This document shows positions 29,301 to 37,131 of a stretch of DNA of 64,000 nt, piece by piece. A program made the translations under genes and the position numbers. Position 1 is the stretch's first letter. Each line of letters starts with the position of its first letter. Source of the stretch: Acidimicrobiales bacterium (GTDB taxonomy: Bacteria > Actinomycetota > Acidimicrobiia > Acidimicrobiales > Acidimicrobilacustridaceae); contig JAGYKS010000024.1 of NCBI GenBank assembly GCA_018401565.1, positions 176,409 through 240,408 of the forward strand, read 5' to 3'. Below the pieces are notes generated by a model. The model had not been told where the DNA came from. It searched no databases and saw only the letters and a list, made by a program, of their open reading frames with translations.

Positions 29301-29844
29301 TGGCCCGTCGGGCGCCGATCATGGCGGCCTTGGCCCCCAGCAGGTCAAACTGCGTTTCGATGATGAGCAGGTCCACGCCGCCGTCGATGAGCCCACGGCA
29401 CTGTTCGGTGTAATGGTCACGCAGTTCGGCGAAGCGGATCTGGCCGAGGCTGGCAAAGCGGGTGCCGGGTCCAACCGAGCCCGACACCCAGCGGGTGCGG
29501 TCGGGGGTGGAGTAGTCGGCGGCAACCTCTTTGGCCAGGCGGGCAGCGGCCACGTTGAGTTCGTAGGACCGCTCGGCGATGTCGTACTCGGCCAGCGGGA
29601 CGGCAAACGAGCCGAAGCTGTTGGTCTCGATCACATCCACGCCCACCTCGAGGTACTCGGCGTGCAGCTGGCGGATGAGCTCGGGCCGGGTGACGGTGAG
29701 CAGCTCGTTGCATCCCTCGAGGTTGTCGCCACCGAAATCGTCGGGGGTGAGGCCGAGTTCCTGGATGCCGGTGCCCATGGCGCCGTCGAAGATCACGACG
29801 CGCTCACGTGCGGCAGCAAGGAAGTTGTTGGATGCAGACGGCAT
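26302..29844 (-). CDS. metH: cobalamin-dependent methionine synthase
   Basis: An intact 1180-residue MetH. The homocysteine-binding domain (FDGAMGTGIQ; zinc Cys in GINCATG and VVGGCCGTTP) covers ~1-330. The pterin domain (FLIIGERTNANGSKKF, DVCADYVGRDG) covers ~340-620. The cobalamin cap and Rossmann domains (DVHDIGKNLVDIIL with the Co-ligating His) cover ~650-880. The activation domain (RYSWGYPACPDLEDN) is C-terminal. It methylates homocysteine from methyltetrahydrofolate via B12. The Ala/Glu-rich linker (VAAAEAAAEARSGQGD, about 895-925) is longer than in E. coli. Its 146-bp upstream gap to the adenosyltransferase gene shows no cobalamin-riboswitch features that I can see. Confidence 0.95.
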   Translation of the reverse strand: MPSASNNFLAAARERVVIFDGAMGTGIQELGLTPDDFGGDNLEGCNELLTVTRPELIRQLHAEYLEVGVDVIETNSFGSFAVPLAEYDIAERSYELNVAAARLAKEVAADYSTPDRTRWVSGSVGPGTRFASLGQIRFAELRDHYTEQCRGLIDGGVDLLIIETQFDLLGAKAAMIGARRAMAACGRTVPMQVQVTMELTGRMLPGTEIGAALAALDPMGPDVIGINCATGPVEMNEHMRHLSQHARMPISCIPNAGLPSVVDGHMHYDLTPAQLAEHHAHFITDLGVTVVGGCCGTTPAHLAAVVERCANLTPAPRTPVHEDGATSIYSFVPFQQDSSFLIIGERTNANGSKKFREAMLDADWDTTLQMARDQVREGAHVLDVCADYVGRDGADDMDELAQRLATQVSAPLVLDSTEPEVMEAGLQWVGGRAILNSANLEDGEAEGSRLDRVMKLASEYGAAVICLLIDEQGQARDVEWKMRVARRIHDLAIERYGLAPGDLIFDALTFPLSTGDDDLRGDAMATIEAIRRIKEELPGVYTTLGVSNVSFGLSPATRHVLNSVFLAECVEAGLDSAIVHAGKIMPLARIPDEQRKICTDLIYDRRVPATADDPGYDPLKALLEAFAGVTVATGPVEDRTDWPIEQRLSQRIIDGDRQGLTDELDDAMAAELTPLFIINDVLLSGMKVVGELFASGEMQLPFVLQSAETMKMAVAHLEPHMERTDDGGKGRIVLATVKGDVHDIGKNLVDIILTNNGYEVHNIGIKVGIEEMIRAATEVKADAIGMSGLLVKSTLIMRDNLEELNRRGLADTPVILGGAALTRTYVERDLRAVYDGRLFYGKDAFEGLRVMDRLGEIRHKRAEDDPDWGRVPSESKVPALARVAAAEAAAEARSGQGDAPPRSPEVATDNPVFVPPFLGSKVVKGIAVDDIAAFINPTALFRNQWQFRPEKRADGSVESDADFKERMAPMLREQLDRAKAEGLLVPQLVYGYFCVNGDGNDLVVWTDDTRTTERMRFTYPRQSEAPWLCIADLFRPIESGEPDYAAFHIVTMGQQVSDRTAELFAANEYQEYLMVHGIGVEMAEALAEYWHKRIRTEWGFVDEDGPDLNGLFRQQYRGGRYSWGYPACPDLEDNQKVAELLEAGRLGIEVNEETGFQYQPEQTTSALICHHPRAKYFVAR

Positions 29845-29947
29845 TCCGAAAGGTTACCGGTGGCTTGCCGGTGACGACGATTCGCACAGCCCGGTTGTTC
29901 AGCGGCGTCACCGGTGGGTGTTGGCTGGTGGCCGGTGGTCCCCGGCC

Positions 29948-29962
29948 CCCGACGACGTCGGG
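29948..29962. promoter_or_regulatory. perfect 7-1-7 inverted repeat in the metH/adenosyltransferase gap
   Basis: cccgacgacgtcggg, ending 28 bases before the adenosyltransferase GTG. A possible operator or hairpin between two divergent B12-related genes. No bound regulator can be inferred. Confidence 0.4.
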
Positions 29963-29990
29963 CGGCGGCGATGTCAGTAGGCTCGCCTGC

Positions 29991-30527
29991 GTGAAGATCT
30001 ACACCCGCAAGGGAGACGACGGCACCACTGGACTGCTCTACGGGGGGCGAGTGTCAAAAGACTCCGCTTTGCCCATGGCCTACGGGGCGGTGGACGAGGC
30101 CCAGTCGTTCATCGGCCTCGCCCGCAGTGAGGTCACCGACCCCGCCGTGGACGCCAGCCTGGTGCGCATCGAACGTGACCTGTGGGTGGTGATGGCCGAA
30201 CTGGCCACCGACGCAGCCAACCAGGATCGGCTGGTCGACGGGGAGACACGGGTGACCGAGGCCATGGTGACGGCCCTGGAGGTCTGGCTCGACGCCTTGG
30301 CGGAGAGTTTTGAGATGCCGACCGAGTTCGTGGTCCCGGGCCAGACCCGTCTGGGGGCGCTGCTCGACGTGGCCCGCACGGTGGTCCGCCGTGCCGAGCG
30401 CGACACCCTGGCGGCCACGTCCGAAGGTTCTCTGGTGGGGATGTACCTCAACAGGCTCAGCGACCTGCTGTGGATGCTGGCCCGAGCCTCTGAAGGTGAC
30501 GCTGTGCTTGCCACCCGCGACGCCTGA
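29991..30527 (+). CDS. cob(I)alamin adenosyltransferase (PduO type)
   Basis: A 178-residue PduO-type ATP:corrinoid adenosyltransferase. The N-terminal KIYTRKGDDGTTGLLYGGRVSKD is the ATP-binding motif, YGAVDEAQSFIGLARSEV follows, and the C-terminal YLNRLSDLLWMLAR completes the fold (the family has VYLNRLSDLLF). It makes adenosylcobalamin, the form needed by methylmalonyl-CoA mutase (56.8-59.0 kb), while MetH next door uses methylcobalamin. GTG start at 29991. Cytosolic trimer by family knowledge. Confidence 0.93.
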   Translation: MKIYTRKGDDGTTGLLYGGRVSKDSALPMAYGAVDEAQSFIGLARSEVTDPAVDASLVRIERDLWVVMAELATDAANQDRLVDGETRVTEAMVTALEVWLDALAESFEMPTEFVVPGQTRLGALLDVARTVVRRAERDTLAATSEGSLVGMYLNRLSDLLWMLARASEGDAVLATRDA

Positions 30528-30587
30528 ATCGTTCTGCCTGAGCCAACGTTTTCTGACCACGAAGCCACGACAGCCGCCCTGTCAATA

Positions 30588-30631
30588 GAGTCGTCAGTCG
30601 AGTCGTGAAACGAGTCGTGAACCGAGTGACC
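30588..30631. repeat. 12-bp tandem repeat, about 3.7 copies
   Basis: Units gagtcgtcagtc, gagtcgtgaaac, gagtcgtgaacc and a partial gagtgacc, in the gap between the adenosyltransferase and leucyl aminopeptidase genes. A gtgacc/ggtcac inverted repeat (30626-30643) adjoins it. Confidence 0.85.
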
Positions 30632-30700
30632 TGATCGGGTCACCGGATCCTCATTCTCTAGCCCAGCCCAGACCCAGACAACAGGCTTGCAGGAGGCGTG

Positions 30701-32165
30701 ATGCACATCGAACTGGCCAGGACCGTTCCCGAGGACGCCGACGTTCAGGTCCTGGGGGCCACGGTCGCCGATCCGGTGCCTGCGGGCTGTGACGGCACGC
30801 ATCTCGCCGCACTGGGGTTTGAGGGCAAACGTGACCAGACGGCGTTTCTGGCCGCGGTCGAGGGTGGTCCGGTCACCATGGTGGTGGGCATGGGCAAGGT
30901 GGATGGCGACGGGCCCGACAACGATGCGCTGCGCCGGGCCGCGGCGGTGGCGGTGCGCGCCACTCGCCGCCACGACGTGGTGGCCCTGCGGGTGCTCGAC
31001 GCGCTGGCGCCTGAGCGGCGCACCGGCGGTGCTCTGGCTGGTGCCGCCCAGGCGGTAGCCGAGGGGGTCAAGCTTGGGGCCTACCGCTTTGACCGGTACA
31101 AGTCTGGTGACCCCGAGGCGTCCACCAGCCGGTGTGGTGGTGGTGGGCGCTGGCGGACGCAAGACCGCCGATGCCGTCGAGCGGGGCGTGCATGTTGGCG
31201 AGGCCCAGTGCCTGGCCCGTGACCTGGTCAACGAGCCCGGTGGCGCCCTCACTCCCGAGGCGTTCGCCCAGGTGGCCGTCGAGGTGGCCGAGCGCGAGAA
31301 CCTGCAGATCACCGTGATGGACGCCGACGACATCGCCGCCGCCGGCCTCGGGGGTGTGATGGGGGTGAACCGGGGGTCAACCCACCCAGCCCGATTCCTG
31401 GTGCTGACCTACGAGCCGCACGCTCCACGGGGCACGCTGGCGTTGGTCGGCAAGGGCATCACCTTCGACTCGGGGGGTCTGTCCATCAAGCCCGGCGAGG
31501 CGATGATGTCCATGAAGATGGACATGGGCGGTGCCGCTGCGGTCCTCGGGGCCATGTCGGCCATGGCCGCAGTGGGTGTCAAGGCCCGGGTGCACGGCTA
31601 CATCCCGCTCACCGACAACATGCTCGGTGGCGATGCCACCCGTCCCGGCGATGTGCTGACCATTCGCAACGGCACCACCGTCGAGGTCCTCAACACCGAT
31701 GCCGAGGGTCGGCTGGTGCTGGCTGACGCACTGTCTTTGGCCTGCGAGGACACCCCTGACGCCATCATCGACCTGGCCACGCTCACCGGCGCAGTGGACG
31801 TGGCCCTGGGGCCGTTCATCGCCGGTTTGATGGGCAATGACCAGGCCTGGATCGATCAGGTGCGCGATGCCGCCCACAGCGTCGGGGAACGGGTGTGGCA
31901 GTTGCCGCTTCCCGATGACTACCGCCCCTGGATCGAGTCTGACGTGGCCGACCTTCGCAACATCTCCAAGGTCCGGTCAGCTGGCAGCATCACGGCGGGG
32001 TTGTTCTTGTCGGCGTTCGTCACCGAGGGAACCGCCTGGGCCCATCTGGACATCGCGTCGACGGCCTGGAGTGGCGAGTCACGGGGTCTCGACGTCAGTG
32101 GAGGCACCGGCTACGGGGTGCGCACGCTGCTCGAGCTGGCTCGAACCTTCCGACGCCCGGGCTGA
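30701..32165 (+). CDS. pepA: leucyl aminopeptidase, M17 family (one frameshift)
   Basis: About 488 residues from ATG 30701 with AGGAGG at 30691-30696. The N-terminal macro-like domain ends near GAYRFDRYKSGDPEA, and the catalytic domain then reads in the next frame from ~31125 (PPAGVVVVGAGG). It shows LVNEPGGALTPEAFA, VGKGITFDSGGLSIKP (metal Lys/Asp), MKMDMGGAAAVLGAM, NTDAEGRLVLADAL (the M17 signature, metal Asp/Glu and Arg) and DLATLTGA. It removes N-terminal residues from peptides using two metal ions. The break at ~31125 has no internal stop beyond the shift and rejoins exactly. The 3' end runs into a 15-bp repeat and overlaps the opposing gene by ~55 bases. Confidence 0.9.
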
Positions 32166-32920
32166 GCCAGCGTCAATCGAGTCAGCGTCAATTGAGTCAG
32201 CGTCAATCGGGCGTTGGTGGGTCGCCGGGCTGGCGGCGCGGCTTGGGCCGTGGATGGGAGCGATCCGGACTTTCGGGCGTGCAGGCGCCCGGCGGCCCAC
32301 TGCACCGACTCGTAGGCCATCGCCGGATGAAACCGCCAACGATGCAGTTGCCGTTCGGCAGCCAGTGGTTCCTCACCAAGTTCCAGCAGTGACAGCGCCA
32401 GGGTGCGGCATCGGTTGCGCACACCCTCGACCCCGGTTGGCGCTGGCACCTCGGTTCCGGCGGTGCGGTGCCGATCCTGAAGCGCCTGGGGGAGTCGGGC
32501 CAGCTGCCGGGCCGACAACGCCGGCAGCGTTGATCGCACCACCAGCTGGTGGCCATTGTCGATGCGGGTGGCCCCAAACGAGCAACAACGGTCGAGGGTG
32601 CGCATCATGGGGCCGTTGCGTCCGCTGCGGTGGCCGAGCCCAAGGCTGCGGGCGGCTTCGGCAAGGTCCAGGGTGAAACCCGACGGTGAGCCCTCGAGAC
32701 CGGCGGCCAGCATGCGCAGGAACATGATGCTCGACGGCCCCAGCACCGGCAGCCAGAACGACTCCACGTAGCCGCTGCGCAGGTCGTGACCGGCGGCCTT
32801 GGGGACCCGGTCGTCGTCAGTCCATCGTTCAACCCACAACAACGTGCCGGCGTCATCGACCGCTGGCGGTGCCGACGGCTGCTGGGGAATCCCGATGGTG
32901 GCGCTGGTCATGGCCTGCAT
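32111..32920 (-). CDS. conserved hypothetical protein, possibly regulatory
   Basis: About 270 residues. It begins MQAMTSATIGIPQQP, with GGAGG seven bases upstream supporting ATG 32920. The conserved-looking core reads AAGHDLRSGYVESFWLPVLGPSSIMFLRMLAAGLEG, then LDLAEAARSLGLGHRSGRNGPMMRTLDRCCSFGATRI, which has a helix-turn-helix feel (SLGLG...MMRTLDR). It continues STLPALSARQLARLPQALQDRH. I recall similar uncharacterised actinobacterial proteins but cannot name a family. The last ~35 residues (RLTLTQLTLTRLTLAQ) are coded by the 15-bp repeat. The upstream palindromes hint at autoregulation. A DNA-binding role is inference. Confidence 0.65.
   Translation of the reverse strand: MQAMTSATIGIPQQPSAPPAVDDAGTLLWVERWTDDDRVPKAAGHDLRSGYVESFWLPVLGPSSIMFLRMLAAGLEGSPSGFTLDLAEAARSLGLGHRSGRNGPMMRTLDRCCSFGATRIDNGHQLVVRSTLPALSARQLARLPQALQDRHRTAGTEVPAPTGVEGVRNRCRTLALSLLELGEEPLAAERQLHRWRFHPAMAYESVQWAAGRLHARKSGSLPSTAQAAPPARRPTNARLTLTQLTLTRLTLAQPGRRKVRASSSSVRTP
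32165..32209. repeat. 15-bp tandem repeat, 3 copies
   Basis: Units agccagcgtcaatcg, agtcagcgtcaattg and agtcagcgtcaatcg at the junction of two convergent genes. On the minus strand they code for LTLTQ/R units. Confidence 0.9.
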
Positions 32921-32940
32921 GCTCATCCTCCGTGTGTCGC

Positions 32941-32989
32941 TGCAATGGGTGGTCATCACCCTCGGGATCATTTCCACCCATTGCAATGG
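32941..32989. promoter_or_regulatory. nested inverted repeats upstream of the hypothetical regulator gene
   Basis: tgcaatgggtgg (32941-32952) is matched exactly by ccacccattgca (32974-32985) with a 21-base centre. The right arm extends into ccattgcaatgg (32978-32989), itself a perfect 12-bp palindrome. They lie just above the minus-strand start at 32920 and about 170-215 bases before the plus-strand rhodanese-ThiF gene. Two-site operator is the simplest reading. A transcript hairpin is the alternative. Confidence 0.6.
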
Positions 32990-33156
32990 CCATCACCGAG
33001 CGTGACGGGGTGGCAGCGGTTGCCCGCGATCTGGGCAGGTCAGGTGCCGACGGGCGCGGCATGCACACCCCGGTCCGGCTCGTGGAGGAATCCAGCGGTT
33101 ACCGGGGGCTCACCGGCGGGGTTGGGTAATCCTGACCTATTGGGTAATATTTCCCC

Positions 33157-34347
33157 ATGACCACTTTCCGTGATCTCCTGGCAGCAACAAAGGCCCAGAT
33201 TCGCGAGGTCGACACCGAGACGGCCGACGCGATGCGCAGCACCGGCGACACCGTGGTGCTCGACGTCCGGGAGCCTGACGAATTCGAGCAGGGTTCCATT
33301 CCCGGGGCGGTTTTTGTACCCCGTGGGCAGATGGAAGCCCAGATCGAAAACCTGATCCCCGACAAGTCGGCCACGGTGGTGATCCATTGCGCCAGCGGCA
33401 TCCGCTCGGCGTTTGCGGCCAGGACGCTGGCCGAGCTGGGCTACACCGACGTTGTGTCGATGTCAGGTGGATTCAACAAGTGGAAAGACGAGGGCCGGGA
33501 CTGGCGGGTGCCGCGTGTGCTCACCGCCGAGCAGCGCAATCGCTATCAACGTCACCTGCTGTTGCCCGAGGTGGGCGCCGAAGGCCAGCAGAAGCTCCTC
33601 GACGCCCGGGTGTTGCTGTTGGGAGCTGGCGGGCTCGGCTCACCGGCGGCGCTCTACCTGGCTGCGGCCGGGGTGGGCACCATCGGCATCATCGACATGG
33701 ACACCGTGGACGCCTCCAACCTGCAGCGCCAGATCCTGCACAACATCGAGCGCGTCGGCGACCGCAAGGTCGATTCGGCCAAAAAGACCCTCACGCTGTT
33801 GAACCCCGACGTGAACGTGGTGGCCCACGACATGCGCCTCGACGCCAGCAACGTGGTCGAACTGCTGAGCCAGTACGACATCGTGGTCGACGGCGCCGAC
33901 AACTTCCCCAGTCGGTACCTGCTCAACGACGCATCGTTGGTGACCGGCACGCCGGTGGTGCATGGGTCGCTGTTCCGGTTCGATGGTCAGGCCACGGTGT
34001 TCCTGCCCCACGAGGGCCCCTGCTACCGGTGCTTTCTCCCGGAGCCTCCGCCCGCCGAAATGGCGCCGTCGTGCGCCGAGGCCGGCGTGCTCGGTGTGCT
34101 GCCGGGGATCATCGGGTCCATCCAGGCCCTCGAGGCCATCAAGCTCATCCTGGGTCTGGGCGAGAGCCTGTCGGGCCGGTTGCTGGCCTACGACTCACTG
34201 GACCAGAGCTTCCGCACCTACAAGATCCGTCGTGACCCCAACTGCCCGGCCTGTTCGGTGCCGGCGGACACTTTGGTGATCGCCGAGTACGACGAGTACT
34301 GCTCGCCGCACGCCAACCCTCTGGCCGAGGCTGCCGCCCGGGTCTGA
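33157..34347 (+). CDS. rhodanese-ThiF (MoeZ/MoeB-like) sulfur-carrier activating protein with N-terminal rhodanese
   Basis: A 396-residue fusion. Residues ~15-115 are a rhodanese domain (VVLDVREPDEFEQGSIPGA; persulfide Cys in HCASGIRS). Residues ~125-390 are a ThiF/MoeB adenylyltransferase (RYQRHLLLPEVGAEGQQKL, LLLGAGGLGSPAALYLA, DMDTVDASNLQRQIL, D of VVDGADNFPSRYLLND). It also has a CYRC...CPAC zinc site. Such proteins adenylate and then thiocarboxylate ubiquitin-like sulfur carriers (MoaD, ThiS, CysO). In MoeZ and MOCS3 the rhodanese is C-terminal; here the order is reversed. ATG 33157 follows a promoter-like AT-rich stretch. No carrier gene lies alongside. Intact. Confidence 0.9.
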   Translation: MTTFRDLLAATKAQIREVDTETADAMRSTGDTVVLDVREPDEFEQGSIPGAVFVPRGQMEAQIENLIPDKSATVVIHCASGIRSAFAARTLAELGYTDVVSMSGGFNKWKDEGRDWRVPRVLTAEQRNRYQRHLLLPEVGAEGQQKLLDARVLLLGAGGLGSPAALYLAAAGVGTIGIIDMDTVDASNLQRQILHNIERVGDRKVDSAKKTLTLLNPDVNVVAHDMRLDASNVVELLSQYDIVVDGADNFPSRYLLNDASLVTGTPVVHGSLFRFDGQATVFLPHEGPCYRCFLPEPPPAEMAPSCAEAGVLGVLPGIIGSIQALEAIKLILGLGESLSGRLLAYDSLDQSFRTYKIRRDPNCPACSVPADTLVIAEYDEYCSPHANPLAEAAARV

Positions 34348-34385
34348 GCAGCCTGGCAACTGATGGACCCCGGGCCCGGCTGCGG

Positions 34386-34424
34386 GCCCTGACCGCCGGG
34401 GCCTAACCGCCGGGGGGTCAGGGC
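34386..34424 (+). terminator. strong hairpin after the rhodanese-ThiF gene, terminator-like
   Basis: gccctgacc (34386-34394) pairs with ggtcagggc (34416-34424), a perfect 9-bp stem around a G/C-rich loop with an internal direct repeat (aaccgccgggg type). It lies ~40 bases after the stop. No T-run follows, so intrinsic termination is plausible but not proven. Confidence 0.45.
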
Positions 34425-34476
34425 ACATCATCCAATGTCGGCATGCCGGGGCGTAATGTGCCGGGGCGTAAGGTAC

Positions 34477-35845
34477 ATGGCCGTCTGGCCCACCGACCCG
34501 GAGCCCGCCATCACCACCGCCCTGCGATCGCTGCGAAGCCGTAACCCGCTTCCCCCCGGCGCGTTCGTGGTCGGGGTGGGCCTGGGCATCTCGGGGTTGG
34601 CCACCTACGCCTTTTTCGCCATCACGTCGCGGGTGCTGGACCCGGCGTCGTACGCCGCCGTCGGTGTGTTGTGGTCGTTGCTGTTTGCTGTCGGCAACGG
34701 GGTCATGCAGCCGTTGGAGCAGGAAGTGGCCCGTGCCGTGGCCGACCGCCGGGCCCGGGGCGTGGGTGCTGGTCCGGTCATCCGTCGGGCAGTAGCCATC
34801 GGGGCCGCCTTCACCGTGACTCTGGTGGTCATCGGCCTGCTCACCAACACCTGGCTGCTTGACCGTTTGCTCGACGGCAGAACGGCGCTGGTGGCGGCAT
34901 TTCTGGTCGGCCTGGCCGGGTTCAGCGCCGGGCATCTGGCCCGGGGCACACTGTCGTCGCATGGCCGGTTCGGCGCCTATGCACTGTTTTTTGCCACTGA
35001 CGGCGTTGCCCGGGTGGCCGCTGCCGCCGTGCTGGGCATGGCCGCTGTGGCCGCTGCCGGGGCCTACGGCGCCGTGCTGGCTTTGGCTCCGTTCATCGGG
35101 GTCGTGGTGGCCCTGGCCGGCCAACGCCATCTGGTCGCTGATGGTCCGCCAGCGGCCTGGGGTGAACTCACCCGTGCGCTGGGCTGGCTGCTGATGGGCA
35201 CCGTGTCGCTGGCACTGGTGGTGCAGGGCGGCACCATCGCCGTGCAGCTGCTGGCCGGCAGCGAGGACGAGGCCGCCGCCGGGGTGTTCCTCAACGGCCT
35301 GCAGGTGGCTCGCATCCCGCTGTTTTTGTTCCAGGCCGTGCTGGCCTCGTTGCTGCCCCGGTTGTCGCGTCTGGCCGGGGAGGGCGACATGGAGCACTTC
35401 GGGCATTCCCTGGGCCGACTGGTGCGTTCCATCGTGGTGATCGGGGCGTTGGCCACGGTAGCTGCGGTGGTGGTCGGCCCGGCGGTGGTGGGGGCGGTGT
35501 TCGGGTCCAGCGACGTGTTGAGTGCCACCGACATGGGCCTGTTGGCAGGAACCTTCGTGATCATCATGATTGCCATTACCTGCGACCAGGCCCTCATCGC
35601 CCTCAGCGGTCACCGCCTCATGGCCGTTGGGTGGGCAGGGCGCACTGGCGGTCTTCATCGGGATCACGGTGGCGTCGTCGTCGCTCGACGACGTGTTCCT
35701 GCGGGTGGAGTTGGGGCTTCTGGCCGCTTCGGTGACCGCCCTGGTGTGGATGTCGGTGTGGCTCACCGTCAGGCTGGCGGGTCATCCAGTTGTGGTGCCG
35801 GTGACCCTGGCCGAGGCCGCTGCCGAGTCCCCGCTGCAGGACTGA
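34477..35845 (+). CDS. polysaccharide/lipid flippase-like membrane protein (MOP superfamily), frameshifted near the 3' end
   Basis: About 455 residues, 11-12 hydrophobic helices. It starts near FVVGVGLGISGLATYAFFAITSRVLDPASYAAVGVLWSLLFAVGNG, the pattern of MOP-type oligosaccharide flippases. It has FLNGLQVARIPLFLFQAVLASLLPRLSRLAGEGD (conserved in Wzx/MurJ-like carriers). At ~35640 the frame shifts to LGGQGALAVFIGITVASSSLDD and ends at 35845 (TLAEAAAESPLQD). ATG 34477 is taken because MAVWPTDPE precedes the first helix and GTAAGG is just upstream. It could flip a lipid-linked glycan for the following envelope locus. It stands alone, without a Wzy. Confidence 0.78.
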
Positions 35846-36002
35846 CGACGCTGGGAGGCGTCCAATTGGTACCCTTTGGGAGGCGGGCGGAGCCCCCACA
35901 AGCCTGGAAAGGCTTTCGTTCCTCGTGCACGACACCTCCTGCGACCACAGATTGCCCTCGCTGCGCCGTACGCGGCTGGTTCGGCCTGTGTCCCGGCACG
36001 TC

Positions 36003-36090
36003 CCGCCTTGCCGCCGAGCGGCAGTCAGCGCGCCTTGCCGTCAAGCGGAAGTCAGCGCGGTCAGCGCGCCTTGCCGCCAAGCGGCAGCCA
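36003..36090. repeat. three copies of a ~27-bp hairpin-bearing repeat
   Basis: Three copies of a unit containing cgccttgccgccaagcggca. The cores at 36009-36023 and 36072-36086 fold as tgccgc-3 nt-gcggca hairpins; the middle copy (36036-36050) has one mismatch. Spacing is 27 then 36 bases (a 9-base addition). It lies in the 273-bp gap between the flippase and lipoprotein genes, where no gene was recognised. Confidence 0.8.
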
Positions 36091-36119
36091 GGCGGCACTC
36101 CGGCGGTCGCGCGCTTCGG

Positions 36120-37034
36120 ATGGCAGGCTGTGTCGTGGCCGTGATGCTGGTGGTGTCGGGATGTACCGGTTCGCCCGACGACGGTCCGGCCGCTGATGCC
36201 CCCGTCGATGGCATTGCACCCGATGGCACTGCACCCGAGGGCATCGCGCCCGATGGCATCGCACCCGAGGGCCGGTCACCCCAGGACGCGCCAGCCACCG
36301 GCAACGATGCCGGGTTGTGCCTGCCGCCGTCGTGCGGAACCACCGTGCCGTTCGAAGCCACCGACGGTTTCGTCTGGTCCGGTGTTCGGACCCGGTGCAG
36401 GCCAACCGGGCGCGCCTGGTGCGGCCGATCTGGGAGTCCTGGTGGATTCAGTCACCACGGCCACCAACGGTGGCTGGTGGGCGCTCGGTCTGGTGGCCGG
36501 TGCCGGGTCAGACCCCGCCACCACTGCGGTGGTGACCGCGCAGCTTCGCGGCGCCGGGGGTCGGTGCTGGCGACGGTCAGCGGTGACGTGCTGGTGGCTC
36601 CGTTGCGCCCGGGCGAGCCAGGGCCGTTTCGAATCGATGCGCCCGGGGTGCCCGCTGAGGCTGTGGTTGATGTTGTGTGGTCGGTGGCCAACGGCGCGGC
36701 GGCACCGTCGTTCTCGCAGCGCAGCATGGGCATTGAGGTGTACTGGACCCGGCCTGCTGGCGGTCGGCCCGTTGATGTGATCGGTTACGCCGATGGTGGG
36801 GGAGCGGGCGCACCGTTGGTGACCTATGTGGGTGTGGCCTCCACCTCGGCGACGCCGACGGTGGCGCCGGCAGTGGTTGCCGCATGGCTCGACGGTCAGG
36901 GACGCGTGGTTGCCCTTGCCACCGCCGACGTGCTGGCGCCCGGCACCGCTGACCCGGCGGGCGAGCTCGCCCCCGGCGCCAGAGCCGATGCCGTGGTGCT
37001 GCTGGGCGGGCCTGTGGCTGGGTCCGCTGGCTGA
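36120..37034 (+). CDS. putative lipoprotein with a Pro/Asp/Gly repeat, frameshifted in the middle
   Basis: From ATG 36120: MAGCVVAVMLVVSGC is a lipoprotein signal peptide with the lipobox V-V-S-G-C. A repeat linker (APDGTAPEGIAPDGIAPEG) follows, then a domain with CLPPSCGTTVPF. Between ~36390 and ~36550 this frame is Arg/His-rich nonsense, while a neighbouring frame gives DLGVLVDSVTTATNGGWWALGLVAGAG. Two compensating indels are therefore likely. The C-terminal ~150 residues (SVLATVSGDVLVAPLRPGEPG, EVYWTRPAGGRPVDVIGYADGG) are beta-rich and unassigned. It would sit on the outer face of the membrane, just before the SLH protein gene. Function unknown. Confidence 0.65.
   Translation: MAGCVVAVMLVVSGCTGSPDDGPAADAPVDGIAPDGTAPEGIAPDGIAPEGRSPQDAPATGNDAGLCLPPSCGTTVPFEATDGFVWSGVRTRCRPTGRAWCGRSGSPGGFSHHGHQRWLVGARSGGRCRVRPRHHCGGDRAASRRRGSVLATVSGDVLVAPLRPGEPGPFRIDAPGVPAEAVVDVVWSVANGAAAPSFSQRSMGIEVYWTRPAGGRPVDVIGYADGGGAGAPLVTYVGVASTSATPTVAPAVVAAWLDGQGRVVALATADVLAPGTADPAGELAPGARADAVVLLGGPVAGSAG
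36207..36281. repeat. 15-bp in-frame tandem repeat, 5 copies
   Basis: Five 15-base units of gatggcattgcaccc type, coding for (D/E)G(I/T)AP units, immediately after the lipobox Cys region of the putative lipoprotein: a repeat-built linker. Confidence 0.9.
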
Positions 37035-37086
37035 GGTGACCCCGCTGCTGTGGGCGACGGGACGACCATGACTGAGCGCCCTGTGG

Positions 37087-37131
37087 TCGGCAGCCCGTGG
37101 TTCGGCAGCCCGTGTTTCGGCGACTCGTGGT
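37087..37131. repeat. 15-bp tandem repeat, 3 copies
   Basis: tcggcagcccgtggt, tcggcagcccgtgtt and tcggcgactcgtggt. The array covers the GTG start and first codons of the SLH protein gene, making the exact start hard to fix. Confidence 0.85.

Noticed and set aside
28168..29874. Plus-strand ORF of 568 codons inside metH
   Set aside because: Antisense of a fully intact MetH with all catalytic motifs. Its composition (very His/Gly/Val-rich) is that of a shadow frame.
29845..29990. Cobalamin riboswitch in the metH/adenosyltransferase gap
   Set aside because: Only 146 bases between divergent starts and no recognisable B12-box or conserved core. Only a short palindrome is present.
34195..35766. 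Minus-strand ORF of 523 codons opposite the flippase gene
   Set aside because: His/Gln/Gly-rich shadow. The plus frame has the membrane topology of a real transporter.
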